A stretch of 64,000 nt of DNA, from contig NHNU01000017.1 of NCBI GenBank assembly GCA_002785985.1, forward strand, positions 496,001 through 560,000. Direction: 5' to 3'. Positions 40,367 through 50,752 of this stretch are shown here, one piece after another. A model generated the notes under the pieces. It was not told the DNA's origin. It searched no databases and saw nothing but the letters and a program-made list of their open reading frames with translations. Positions within the stretch are counted from its first letter, which is position 1. Each line of letters starts with the position of its first letter. This stretch comes from Microcyclosporella mali. Taxonomy: Eukaryota > Ascomycota > Dothideomycetes > Mycosphaerellales > Mycosphaerellaceae. The position numbers and the translations under genes are program-made.

Positions 40367-42853
40367 TCATTGCCTCTTCTTCGCAGCGTCCTGCCAAATT
40401 CCCTTCACTCCCTTCGCGATGGCATGTCGTCCATCGAAAAGTGGATAGATCACCACCGCGAATAACGCAAAGAACTGCCACAATACCGAAACTGCCACCC
40501 AACTTTTGAAGAACGTCCTGCCGAAGATGTAATCCCGGTATAGAGATAGAGGCCAGACAATAATCGTGACCAAGACGTTCGCGATCAGAAATCCGACTGC
40601 GATCTTGAGCCATTTCTTGGTAGTACGGAGCGTACTATCGTCGAAAGGATGCACCAGATTGTTGCTGATTTGTTGATTGTTGTAGAATTGCTCGTTTACG
40701 TTAACGACTTCGGACTCTTTGGAGATCGGCAGGTCTTTGCCGAAGTTACCCTCTCCAGTAGACATTTTCTCTTCGTTGGCCTGACTAGCAGATGAGGAGA
40801 CCACAGCACTACTGGTCTGACTCTCGTCCTCAATCAGCTCGATCCTCAGGAACTCGCGGAAGTCGAATGTGTGAGGCCGGATGTATGAGATGACGACGGA
40901 CAAGATTGCCGGCGTGAAGAGTGATGTGAGAGAGCCGTAGAGGGCCGGCATTTGTTCGCTTGTAGTCGCAATGGAGACCGTGCCGAACATCGACTTCGAA
41001 AGACTTATCCAGACAGCAATACCAGCTGCCAGGCCAACGAGAGGAGAGATGATGGCTGCTTCTTTTGTTTGACGAGACCAAAGGAGAGTGAAGATGACGG
41101 GGAAAATTCCGGAGCTGGTTGTCACTGGAAGAAAGTAGAGGATCCAGTTACCGTTGGCGCCTGGTGAACAGAGAATTGTGGTCAGCACTGGCCAGAGCCT
41201 CACATTTAGACGGGTCTTTGCTCACTCACCAGCATAGTTCAGCGCCAAAGTCCACCCCACAATTATGAGGCCGTATACGACAACTGCCGAATGGCTGACA
41301 GTGAGAATCTGTCTATCGGACGCTTTGCGGTTGAAGTAGGTCTTGTAGAAATCAAACGACACGATACTGCTCACAGCAATCAAAGAACTGCTGACAGTAC
41401 TCGTGATGTCCATGAAGATCAAGACCAGTATTGCAACGACCGCAGAGCTGCCGAATAGCGATTTGATCACGAAAGGCATTACCAGACCAGAATTGACCTG
41501 TGCGGCTGTCATGACTTCGGGATAAGTGACAAAGATAGGAGTGTTCTCAATGGCTCGAGCGGAGAGACCAATCACTGTGCCAATGCCCCAGGGGACTGCG
41601 ATGATTGCTGCTGAGGCCAGATCGTAGCCTGGGACCGTGGATTTTACATCCGAGGCAAAGCTCTTTTGCCCTACAAGTGCGCGAGGTCAGCCAATCTAGA
41701 AATCACAAGCCGTTCCATGTAGGAAAGACGTACAGAAAGCAGTATCCATAGTGACAAGTGCAAGATTGCAAACCTTGAGCACGACTCCAAAGATGGCGGC
41801 CTTGTACGATTTGAAGGTTAGAAGAGAACCCATGTAGTTTCCTTCGACATTCACACGATCCTCATTAGCCCGTAGCTTGTCGTAGAGTCCTCCGAGACCT
41901 CCGACGTGTTCGTTGGTAAGAACGCTCAGTGTCAGATATATCATGATGCTCAAAGCGATAGCCGTGTGCAGGAAGTCGGTCAAAAACGTGGCTTTCAAAC
42001 CTCCCACAGCGGTGTAGACCACAACTAGATGTGACTGTCAGCTTGGAGTTGCTAATTGTTGGCGCGTTGGTACACGGAGTCGTCTCACCTCCAGCGGGTA
42101 TGAGAACAGTCGCAGCGACGATATGCATCCCGGTAATGCCAGTGACAAGCTGCGATGCAGTAATGACCATGGCCGAGCATCCAAATACGTTGTTGATGAG
42201 GTTGAGAAAGATGAAAACATTGTGGCTTTTGAATGGGTCAATGAAAAAACCATAAACGCCTGATCGTGGCTCATCGTAAATCTCTTGTGTCGGGTAGGGC
42301 TCATTAGACTTACCCAAGCTTCCCATATCGCACACGGACAAATTCCATCGAAGTATGAGCATATGGGACTCTAAGCTTGGCGACAATGCCTAGACGCAAC
42401 AAGAATGATTGGTTAGTGTAAAGTACATATTTGTATCAGACAAGCCATGAACGGCTGTGTGTAACTTACCCAGCACAGCCATCAGTGCAATCTGGAAAGA
42501 AAGTCCACTCGCGAACCATACTGGTGCAGCTACACCCCATGAGTAGGCGAACACTGTCGAGTACACACTTTCGTTGATCCACATCCATCTAGCTCATACG
42601 ATCAGTACATTCTCGAGACACATAGCGATTCAATAAATTTCACTCACGAGCTGAAGACAGCGCTTGCTGTAAGTCCAGTCCCAATAGAACGATTGGCAAC
42701 CATGAACATTTCCGAGCGATCAGAATCTTCCAGCAGATACCTTTTCTGAATCTGAACGGAGACGAGAATCAGGGCGGCGAATAGCGCTCCAAGACCAATG
42801 ATCACTCCATAACCAGTAGCCTGGCTGACAAGAACGATTTCTTGTGCGGCCAT
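40367..42853 (-). CDS. DUR3: Urea active transporter, DUR3-like (SSS family)
   Basis: Seven exons: 42648-42853, 42470-42588, 42314-42389, 42089-42225, 41734-42024, 41230-41670 and 40367-41160; every join keeps frame and gives 687 aa. Member of the solute:sodium symporter family, probably proton-coupled urea (and polyamine) uptake at the plasma membrane. Diagnostic blocks: MFMVANRSIGTGLTASAVFS, SSWMWINESVYSTVFAYSWG, VPYAHTSMEFVRVRYGKLG, VVYTAVGGLKATFLTDFLHT and WVAVSVLWQFFALFAVVIYP. About 14-15 membrane segments are spread through the exons. A TATA-like CTATATATTCG lies about 70 bp upstream of the start. HGATAR sites (43235-43241 and near 43396) fit GATA-factor nitrogen control but could be chance. 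Exact substrate is inferred. Confidence 0.9.
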
Positions 42854-45079
42854 TGTGTTGGATTTTGTTGTCGAATGACACTTTTGAAGATTGTCAAATG
42901 AGGAAGTGATTGACGGGAATTCGAATATATAGCTGTGGAAGTCTTAAGGTATGCATCTTCCTAATGCTCCCGGGTCGTCGCTTGCTGTAACCCAGGAGCT
43001 TGGTCACGACGAAACCTTATTCATGGTATGCTCGTGGAAACCTACCGCGACTGTGAGCGCGAACGAAGCTCATCCTATTGCGAATCTGGTTGTGGCTCTG
43101 GTTCGTGTCCTGATAATGCCACTCGTGCGGAACTCTATGTCGATCTAGTCCATGCGATGATCCTAGTCGCACATGAGAGGCGCAATGGCGTGATGCATTG
43201 TGTCCAGCACGCGAAGCAAATGAGCTACACAGAGCTTATCTGCGAGAAGCTGTAGCACGATCAGCACACAAGTAAAAAGTACTCGGAAAATTTTTCCTTC
43301 CTCATCGTGAGGAGGACAAGCTGTTGCTTACTTTCGAAGAGCAGTCTAGCCAACAATCACGCAATTCAATTCAGTGAACAAGATCAGACCTTAATGATCC
43401 TATCATAGCCTCATATGTTGAGCCTGGACTTACGCTTCGTAGGATTTCGACACAGGCCAGACTACTGACCAGATACTCCGCGCCTCTTGCTCCATTTAGC
43501 AGGCAGTACAGTCCTCACTGCTTCTTTGTACTGGCAGCCTCGCTTCTGAGCTCTGTGATATGGCGATGTAGGCTCAAGACCGAGGTATAGCCACAAGCCA
43601 ATCATTCATAGAAGAGCCAGAAGCAGACCAGGCCACCTGAGATGCGGGTCGAAGCGGATTTCCAGAGCAACAATACACAGGTCGCTTTGCCTAAAGCGGA
43701 ACCAAGCGCGTGCATCTAGCCAAGGTGAAACTTCGACATAGTTATAGCTTGAATCTGGCATAGGGAATTATTCTGGGCCGTAGAAGGGCATCATCGTCCA
43801 GACAGAGACGGTGTGGATAGCCTAAAAGGATCCTCCTGGCACAAGCGTAGGTCAATTTCATGGAACCTCCACGATCCAAGAAGGAAGTCGCGTTCGCTAA
43901 GCAGTTGTTTCAGGACATTCCAGGCTTGAAGAATCAGCCAGGATTCTTCTGCACCAAGTTTCGGAAGGAAGAGAGGGATGGTTTTGGCATTGCAGCAAGT
44001 CCGGCGTGCCGCTAAAAGGGCCCATACTTGGGCCAGTACGTGTGCGACGATTGCGGGAAACTTGAGCGGATTGTCCATGGTGGACGATGCTCATGCTAGA
44101 AGGTCGGCTCCGTAAGCTGTCAACCAGCCGTGGTCGTCAGTCTTCGTCTTGGTGGGATTGTTAGGAGTCCATGATTCGGGCAGCGACACCTAGCAGCACG
44201 GGAACATCTCCGCATCATTTAAGATCGGCCGGTCGTGCTGTTTTCGATCTGCAGATACCAGGTGAATATGCATGTAAACTGAAAAGTGCCAGCCCAGGTC
44301 AATCAACGGGGGAGCAGATCCGATACGTTTGTGAGTACGCCCACACGTTGCAGTTGGAAGCTGAAGTTGCCCATGAGGACGAAGAGGACGTGTCGAGGTC
44401 TTATAAATAAATGGTTACATTGTGGGAGGAAACAGTAATGTTGTGACGTTCAATGGTAATGAATCTCGAGTCACTCTTGACTCTGGAGAAGTGCCTCAGG
44501 CCAATGACAGCGGGGATCCAGGGTCGGAGCTCTTGTGGATCCCCATATGCGAGTCATCATCAGACACACAGCTCATCACACCGGCTCTCCCGAACCGAGA
44601 CACCTCATACCGAGAATCCTCTCTTCGCCGCACATGAGAAGAGAGAAGAAGCAAGGGCCCAAGCAAGCGATGAAAGACAATGGAGACCATGCAACAACCC
44701 CAGGGAGGATTACGACGGAGTCACGCCTCGGATGCGGCTGCGGACAAGCGCCATATCCGTCATCAGGGAAACGAGGCAGACCTTGATAGCAAGTGACGCC
44801 TCATCTGCAAAGTACAAGTCCACGAAGTTTTAGACCGGAGAGGTAAGAGGTAAGCAGGCCAGCAAGCAAGTCATGCCGCCTTATCATTCCTCCTTTCTTC
44901 TTTATTCTCCTCTTTCTGTCCTGCTCACCCATTCTCGTTGTCAACCTTCGCTACGCGGCACAGCGATTTGCGCGCCATTTGCTGTTCATCCGGCGGGATA
45001 GTCGACTGCTTATGCAGCTTCTGGACACCCCTCAGCTTCCCAGCCTCCCCAGCCACCGATTTCCTACGAGAGACAAGAG
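42854..45079. other. Long intergenic region, DUR3 / Cys-rich surface protein
   Basis: About 2.2 kb. On the reverse strand 43791-44078 encodes a 95-aa open frame (FPAIVAHVLAQVWALLAARR, GAEESWLILQAWNVLKQLL) with coding-like composition but no known domain. A CT-rich tract at 44886-44937 (CCTCCTTTCTTCTTTATTC) upstream of 45080 looks like a fungal core-promoter pyrimidine stretch. Confidence 0.45.
43791..44078 (-). CDS. Orphan small open frame, uncertain
   Basis: 95 aa, single frame, ATG to TGA. It is hydrophobic in its first third and ends in a Ser/Pro/Arg tail. No signal peptide, membrane topology or family is recognisable. Listed because it stands in a long region with little else and its codon use resembles the neighbours. 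Confidence 0.25.
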   Translation of the reverse strand: MDNPLKFPAIVAHVLAQVWALLAARRTCCNAKTIPLFLPKLGAEESWLILQAWNVLKQLLSERDFLLGSWRFHEIDLRLCQEDPFRLSTPSLSGR

Positions 45080-45801
45080 ATGGCTGCGGTACGACGGAGC
45101 GCAAGAGCAGGCTTATGCGCACTCCTCCTATGGACGCTCCTGGCCTCTCTGGCTTCTGCGCAGGAATACCTCATCGATGATAGCAGTCGCGAAGGGGGAG
45201 TTCTACTGGAGCAAAGACAAAACTACCAGTTCACTGGTGCTCTTGCGATTTATGGATCGGACGGAAGCACATACCAAAGCTCCAACAATGGTGGTGGTGG
45301 AAGTACAGCCGTTCCGGCGCAGTGTCCGGCTAATCATCCTGTGAGCTGCTCGGCGATCCAGGAACCCTACTAGTAAGTCAGAGAGAAAGAACTATTAAAG
45401 ATGCGCAATTGATTCGGATTTGAAGTTGCTGTCCCTCAAACAACTACTGCGCCTGGTCCAATAGCGTCGTATCCTGCTGCCCGAACGGCCAAACCTGCTA
45501 CGCTGCTGGCGCAAATACCTGGCAAGCCGCCCCGACGACAGTGTATGCCGCCGGAGGAGGAGGCTACGTTGCGCCTGCTGCGACGACTGTATATCAAGCG
45601 CCAGCTCCAGGCGCGTACGGGTACTGTTCGACGTTGACGGCTGTGGGTCCGGGACTTCCCACGACTGGGCAAGGAGACTGTGGTACAATTCTGATTGTGG
45701 CGGCCGATGCCATTCAAGCTGCTGTAATCGGCTGGGCGAAACTGGCGGCAATGGTGATTGGGCTGCAGGCACTTGGAGGAATACTATTCTTGTGGAGGTA
45801 G
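45080..45801 (+). CDS. Cys-rich secreted protein, probably GPI-anchored
   Basis: Two exons, 45080-45372 and 45426-45801, giving 222 aa. It has an N-terminal signal (basic start, then GLCALLLWTLLASLASAQ). The centre carries a cysteine-rich module CPANHPVSCSAIQEPYYCCP, NNYCAWSNSVVSCCPNGQTC, with the CC and CCPxGxxC spacing seen in many fungal wall proteins. A Gly/Ala/Pro/Tyr-rich linker follows (YAAGGGGYVAPAATTVYQAP), and then a hydrophobic C-terminal tail (AKLAAMVIGLQALGGILFLW), which suggests removal for a GPI anchor. The intron (53 nt) splits a Tyr codon. The second exon is complementary to open frame at the end of the TPR-SET gene. Function unknown; a cell-surface role is inferred. Confidence 0.78.
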
Positions 45802-47972
45802 AGGATAACACGTATACAACTTGTGATATGCTCCCTCGACGGGTTGCGCTGTCGACGTCGCTATCTTCGGCGCCAGAACCTGAAGTATCGCTTCCTGAGT
45901 CTGCAACCTCTGGCTCTGCGTCCTCAGCAGGATTGCCTGCAGACACTTCGGCACCAGCGCACTCCGGACATCCACAAGCAAAACCATAGTCATCTGCGAA
46001 GACCTGCTTCTTCTTGGTAGCATCTGTCTCCAAGGAATAGGTAATTGTGATCTCCTGATCGGCAGCAATATCTTCCGCAGCTCTGAGAAGCAACAGGTCG
46101 CCGATATGCGAGCGGACAGCGTTAAAAGCACACGAGTGATTCGCGAAGGATCCGCGGACCCAAACGCCCATGCCTAGTTGAACGTCAGTGAGTACTCAGC
46201 AGGACGGAGGCGAGTGCAACTTACCGGACGGAGCCTGGACATCGACGATGCCAGCAGGAGATTGCATCGAGTCTATGTCTTTCGGTCTAGGCAGATTGAA
46301 ACCGAAAGAATTATTCTCGACAATGCGGTACATGTGAAAAGCGTCGACAATCGGCACTCCATCGACTACCTTGCCTTGTTCGGGAATCGACTCGTGATTT
46401 CGAGCTTCGAGCTTGCAAATCTTGCTGTGTAGTGCTTGATCGTGGAAGACAATCTTGACGAGCTCACGATATCGTGCACCCCAGACACATCCATAGCTCT
46501 TGTCGGTGCCCGTATCTAGGAATTGCGTCTTGTAAGCATTAGCCTCTGGTGTGAAGATACACATGGCCGCTTTCTCGCATAGAATTAGTTCGCCGGCCTT
46601 GAACGGCACCTTCGCGAAGAGACCACGTCCGGCGATTGCGCTTTGACGGATCTCGGTCTTCTTAGTGAAAGTCGCAGCGTCGAGGTGATACATCCCAGAC
46701 TTATAGCTTTCGAAGAGAGAGGCAAAGTCGTAAGCACCATTCTCGCGCTCGTCGAGTCGTCTCTGTATGCATTGAGGGCCTGTACCTCCATCTTGGTGGC
46801 TGGTCGAGAGTCGACGAATCTTTTCATAGTAGGTCTGCGCTTCCTCGAACCGCTGTAATCCATAAGCAGCAACAGCGGCGTGTGATAATGCTTCCAGTTC
46901 CAATTCCTGGTCTCTGGAATTGGCCATGAATGCTAAAGCATCGTCTTTGGCGGAGTGGAAGTGCCGGAGTTCGATGTTGACAAGCGCGCGATGAACATAC
47001 AGATTGGCTTTGACATGATCTTGGTCTGCATTCCAATTAGCGTATGCCTCTATTCTGCAATGAGGATATTTTGGACCAAGAATCGATACGTTGGGGATAT
47101 CTTCATGATTCGGAAGCCCTCAGAAAGGGGCAGACGTACCTGGTTGGAGAGCAGCGAGACCATCAGTGTACAGCTCAAGCGCTTGAGCCACGTTACCCTT
47201 CTTGAAAGCTTCGTCCGCTTCTTCCTTCCACAGGATAGCATTCTTGCCACTTGGCATCTCTGACCGCATTGCTGATGGAACACAGCTGTCGTAAGGCCTG
47301 AGGCAGATGATATCGGATGGGTGCCAAACAGATATTGCAGCAGCAGCTGGATGGCAGTCGAGAAGCTTGAAGTACGGCTCTTTGATAGCAATGGTGCCAT
47401 CAAATGGTAGATCGTGGTTCTAATTCTATATCAGTGCCTAGGGCCCCTCAGCGGTCGTCTTACAACATACTGAAGGAAGATTGTAGCATTCGAGTCGCAG
47501 CAGCTCAGACGCGCCATGCTCGTCTTCTATTCCGCATGCGAGGACACACAATCCTTCAACAGATTCGGTACAGCGGCGAGCATAGATGACCTGGCCCTGG
47601 TGGTGTCTCGACTTTGAGGTCTGCGATTCCAATGTGCATTACGGTAATATTGTATCAGCATGCCGATTACCAACCTTGAGATGGGACTCTTACCGCTTTC
47701 AGTTCCGCCAGCTCACCTTTGGATGGTGGGAACGTGTCCTCGATGATGACGTTCATGATAGCATTCGGGTCCGCTCTGTGCTGTTCCGAGTTCTGCTGTA
47801 AGGCCTTGATGAGATTAGATATGTCCTCGTGGGTTCTGGCCACTCGAGGGTGGCCTTTGAACTGGGTGACACCAGCTTTGACACGGTCATGCGCAGCTCG
47901 AATGATCTTAGCGCAGGATGCTGGTCTCTCATTCGTAGGCATCTTGGATGATGCCATCAGGTCGTGGTTCAT
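45395..47972 (-). CDS. TPR and SET domain protein (SMYD-like), C-terminus uncertain
   Basis: Five exons: 47694-47972, 47471-47620, 47140-47419, 46225-47025 and 45395-46173; 762 aa if the last frame is followed to its stop. N-terminal block KEPYFKLLDCHPAAAAISVW, then TPR-like helices (WKEEADEAFKKGNVAQALEL, DALAFMANSRDQELELEALS, AAYGLQRFEEAQTYYEKI). The SET domain starts near residue 359 (KTEIRQSAIAGRGLFAKVPF), has NHSC at 515-518 and EITITYS, and ends with post-SET zinc ligands CGCPEC (570-575). This organisation is that of fungal TPR-SET proteins, candidate lysine methyltransferases. After an acidic Ser-rich stretch the frame enters the antisense of the Cys-rich gene (below 45802) and loses likeness to any protein, so the true end is doubtful. 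The acceptor at 47026 could instead be at 47045. Start 47972 is the first ATG. Confidence 0.78.
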
Positions 47973-48424
47973 CGGAGGGTGTTGATGTTGGTCAGGGAGA
48001 GGATGACAAGCGACCTGGCTTGCTTGAAGCACGACTCCTCGTCAGTCATATGTCATGGGCCTGTTTGTCAGCTCTGAAGAGGGAAAGGAACAACTTTCGT
48101 GACGCGCCTTGAGCAGACAGAGCCGTGAAGGAAGAAAGTCAAGGGAAAGTGCCAGTGCAAGTAAGTACTTGGCCTCTTCGTCGTGAATGTAGTCTTATGG
48201 ACCCATCAGTGACAGCTCGTGATCTCGGATGCTGACTTTTGCGTAGCAGAAAGATGTAAGACGAGAAGGGAGAAGAAGGAAGGGAGGGGCTTGGAGAAAG
48301 TGAAGTCGGCTCTCGGTTGAACCTTCCTCGATCGCGAAATCGACGCGCTTTCCTCTGGATAGCTTCTTTTTGAGTCCAGACAAACATCTACCTCATGTGC
48401 TCTTACAAAACACTGTGACGCGCG
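47973..48424. promoter_or_regulatory. Divergent intergenic region, TPR-SET / Nudix
   Basis: 452 bp holding both promoters. The reverse-strand frame of the SET gene stays open above 47972 but with no ATG. A CT-rich stretch occurs near 48262-48300 on the reverse strand. Confidence 0.45.
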
Positions 48425-49399
48425 ATGTCACATTCGAAGGAACCGTCGGCCCCTGAGGCGAGGTCGTTCGATTCATTCCTCGCCGTCGTTCACGCCACCG
48501 ACGACTTTCCGTATGGGCCGACCGCCGAGCAATACTACCAATTCTTCTTGCCTGGTGATCACATGCCTCATGGCTATATGCTTCCTGACATTGTCGCCAA
48601 AATGCCGTGGACGTCGAATTTCATGATCAGTCATGAATATCCCCGCTCCGTTTGGCTCCTGGACAGCTCGAAAGGTAAAGCCATGGCTCAGGCCATTAAT
48701 TCTGCATTGCAAGAATTGGTAGACCTCTGTATCGAGCGTGGTCTTTTCGAAGTCCTCAGTGGCCGCCACAGCGAGCGCTTTTCCCTTGTCGGAGCAAGAT
48801 ATGACTCGCCGGTGTGGATCGAAAGGTTTGCTACTTCACTGTTTGGCTTGACGACACGCGGAGCTCATATGGTTGCATATACCAATACAGATCAGGGCAT
48901 GAAGCTCTGGATCTCACGGCGCGCACCGCATTTGTTCACGTATCCAAACATGCTGGACTCGACGGTGGCCGGCGGAGTCAAAGCAGAAGTACCCCCTTTT
49001 CAGACCATAGTGGAAGAGTCGGACGAGGAGGCATCTCTACCAGAAGACCTCATCCGGAAGAACGCTCGCTCGAGAGGCGTTCTGACACACATGAGTGTGA
49101 CTGGCAAAGGCTTTCGCGGTGAGAAAGGACTCGTGAACCCGGATTACATCTACGTCTACGACATTGAGCTGCCTGGAGACATGACACCTAGGCCTCATGA
49201 CGATGAAGTGAGCAATTTCTACTGCATGACTATAGATGAAGTCAAAGAAGAGCTCCTGAAGGGGGAGTTCAAACCAGATGCTGGTGCAGTCTTGGTGGAC
49301 TTTTTTATTCGGCACAACATCATCACTCCGGAGAACGAGCCGAACTTTGTTCAAATCAGTATGCGACTACACCGATGGCTTCCCTTTCGAGTCGGATGA
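48425..49399 (+). CDS. Nudix hydrolase, thiamine-pyrophosphokinase-related (YJR142W-like)
   Basis: Single exon, 324 aa. The N-terminal half (WTSNFMISHEYPRSVWLLDS, ALQELVDLCIERGLFEVLSG) is the DUF4743-type domain that precedes the Nudix fold in this family. The Nudix part starts near residue 125 (RFATSLFGLTTRGAHMVAYT, LWISRRAPHLFTYPNMLDST). Budding-yeast YJR142W and related enzymes cleave damaged forms of thiamine diphosphate. The Nudix box at about residues 186-206 reads AGGVKAEVPPFQTIVEESDE then EAS: the consensus first Glu is Val and the Arg of REUXEE is Glu, while the metal-binding EE..EE pair is kept. The tail contains DIELPGDMTPRPHDDEVSNF and VLVDFFIRHNIITPENEPNF, both typical. Activity may be altered by the box changes. 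Confidence 0.9.
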   Translation: MSHSKEPSAPEARSFDSFLAVVHATDDFPYGPTAEQYYQFFLPGDHMPHGYMLPDIVAKMPWTSNFMISHEYPRSVWLLDSSKGKAMAQAINSALQELVDLCIERGLFEVLSGRHSERFSLVGARYDSPVWIERFATSLFGLTTRGAHMVAYTNTDQGMKLWISRRAPHLFTYPNMLDSTVAGGVKAEVPPFQTIVEESDEEASLPEDLIRKNARSRGVLTHMSVTGKGFRGEKGLVNPDYIYVYDIELPGDMTPRPHDDEVSNFYCMTIDEVKEELLKGEFKPDAGAVLVDFFIRHNIITPENEPNFVQISMRLHRWLPFRVG

Positions 49400-49886
49400 T
49401 CTATGCCGGGCATGTGAGCAACGACGAGGCGCGGACCCCACTCTTCTCGCAACCGCCGGTAACACCTTGTTACCGATCTGCTACAATTGTTGGGACAAGT
49501 AGAAAGGCCGAGCCACCAGCGGAGATAGGTGTGTCCAATAATTGCCGCTGAGATCTAGACATGTGTGCGATTACGAACACAAGCAGTCGACTATCACCGG
49601 ACGTTCTACACATGTGCACTACAGGCGAATAGCGATAAGACACCGCTCGATGACACATGTGCACGAATACAGGCGCTAGTATTCTCGCAAAGACGCTGAT
49701 TGGACAAGACCCTCTTTTGGAAGGATCGATCAGCACATCGTGAATCATGCCCTAATGACCCTCGGCGTGGGTCATATGGAATCACAGGGCCAAGAACAAC
49801 TATATAGAGACTTGACAAAGAGGAAGAAATGACTTCGCAAATTCGCCCCAATTCGCACCTAAGTTTGTCTGCACCGATAACCAAGA
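49400..49886. other. Intergenic, Nudix to GST
   Basis: 487 bp between two genes on the same strand. It contains the words ACACATGTG, CACATGTGCAC and CACATGTGCACG (near 49560-49665), an E-box-like CACATGTG cluster upstream of the GST. A TATA-like TATATAGAG lies at 49801-49809, about 80 bp before the GST start. Confidence 0.5.
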
Positions 49887-50726
49887 ATGTCTTCGATCAA
49901 GCCTCTCGTTCTCTGGAGCCATTGGGGCGGGCCCAATCCATGGTGAGCGCAAGCGTGATTGGAACTTGACGAATTAGCTGATAGACGATTTTCAGGAAGG
50001 TCAGAATGATCCTGCAAGAGCTGGAAATTCCTCACGACTGCCGCCTGCTCGAGTTCACAGAAGTCAAGAATGAAGACTATGTCAAATTGAACCCGAATGG
50101 CCGACTGCCTACTCTCGAAGATCCAAATACTGGAATCACGCTTTGGGAGGTACGAGCTGGATGGTTCGTCCCACCGAGCATTGGCTGACAGTACAGTAGA
50201 CTGGCGCCATCATACTCTACGTTGTCGACACGTATGACAAGGAGGGCAAGTTGTCGTATGCATCCGGCCCAGAAAAGTATCTGCAACAACAATGGCTTGC
50301 TTTCCAGATCTCGGGTGAGCACATCCATAACGCCTCCATCTTTCCCCTCCGCTCATGTCGAAACTAGGTCAAGCACCATATACAGGCCAGGCGACCTGGT
50401 TTTTACGTTTCCATTCGGAAAAGATCCAGTCCGCGATCGATCGCTATGTTAATGAGATTTTGCGCATCATCGGTGTCATCGATCTCGGCTTAGAGCGCAA
50501 TGGTACTGGGTGGCTAGTCGGGAAAAAGATGACTTATGCCGATCTGGCATTCGTGACATGGGCACATACTGGAGAGGGTGTGCTCAAGCAGATCGGCAAG
50601 ATGGATGGGATCAATGAGAAATATCCTAGGTACTCGGCCTGGTTGACAAGTATGTCTGAGAGGCCAGTAGTGAAGCAGGCGATACAGGAGATTGCGGAAG
50701 GGAGGAAGGCGCATGGCCTGCCGTGA
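49887..50726 (+). CDS. Glutathione S-transferase, Ure2-like
   Basis: Four exons: 49887-49942, 49996-50149, 50200-50314 and 50368-50726; introns of 50-53 nt; 227 aa. Thioredoxin-like N-terminal domain (LVLWSHWGGPNPWKVRMILQ, LNPNGRLPTLEDPNTGITLW, E for the cis-Pro/gamma-glutamyl site). The all-helical C-terminal domain has GQAPYTGQATWFLRFHSEKI, LVGKKMTYADLAFVTWAHTG (the N-capping box Ser/Thr-x-x-Asp, here TYAD) and PRYSAWLTSMSERPVV. This is the Ure2-like branch of fungal GSTs, used in detoxification and oxidative stress. No prion-type N-terminal extension is present. Its stop codon is only 26 bp from that of the convergent Zn2Cys6 gene. Confidence 0.93.
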
Positions 50727-50752
50727 AGACGAGAAGAGTCGAAGTTTGGTGC

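Noticed and set aside
41222..42586. Several separate small membrane-protein genes in the DUR3 region
   Set aside because: They are exons of one seven-exon transporter; all joins are in frame with good splice sites.
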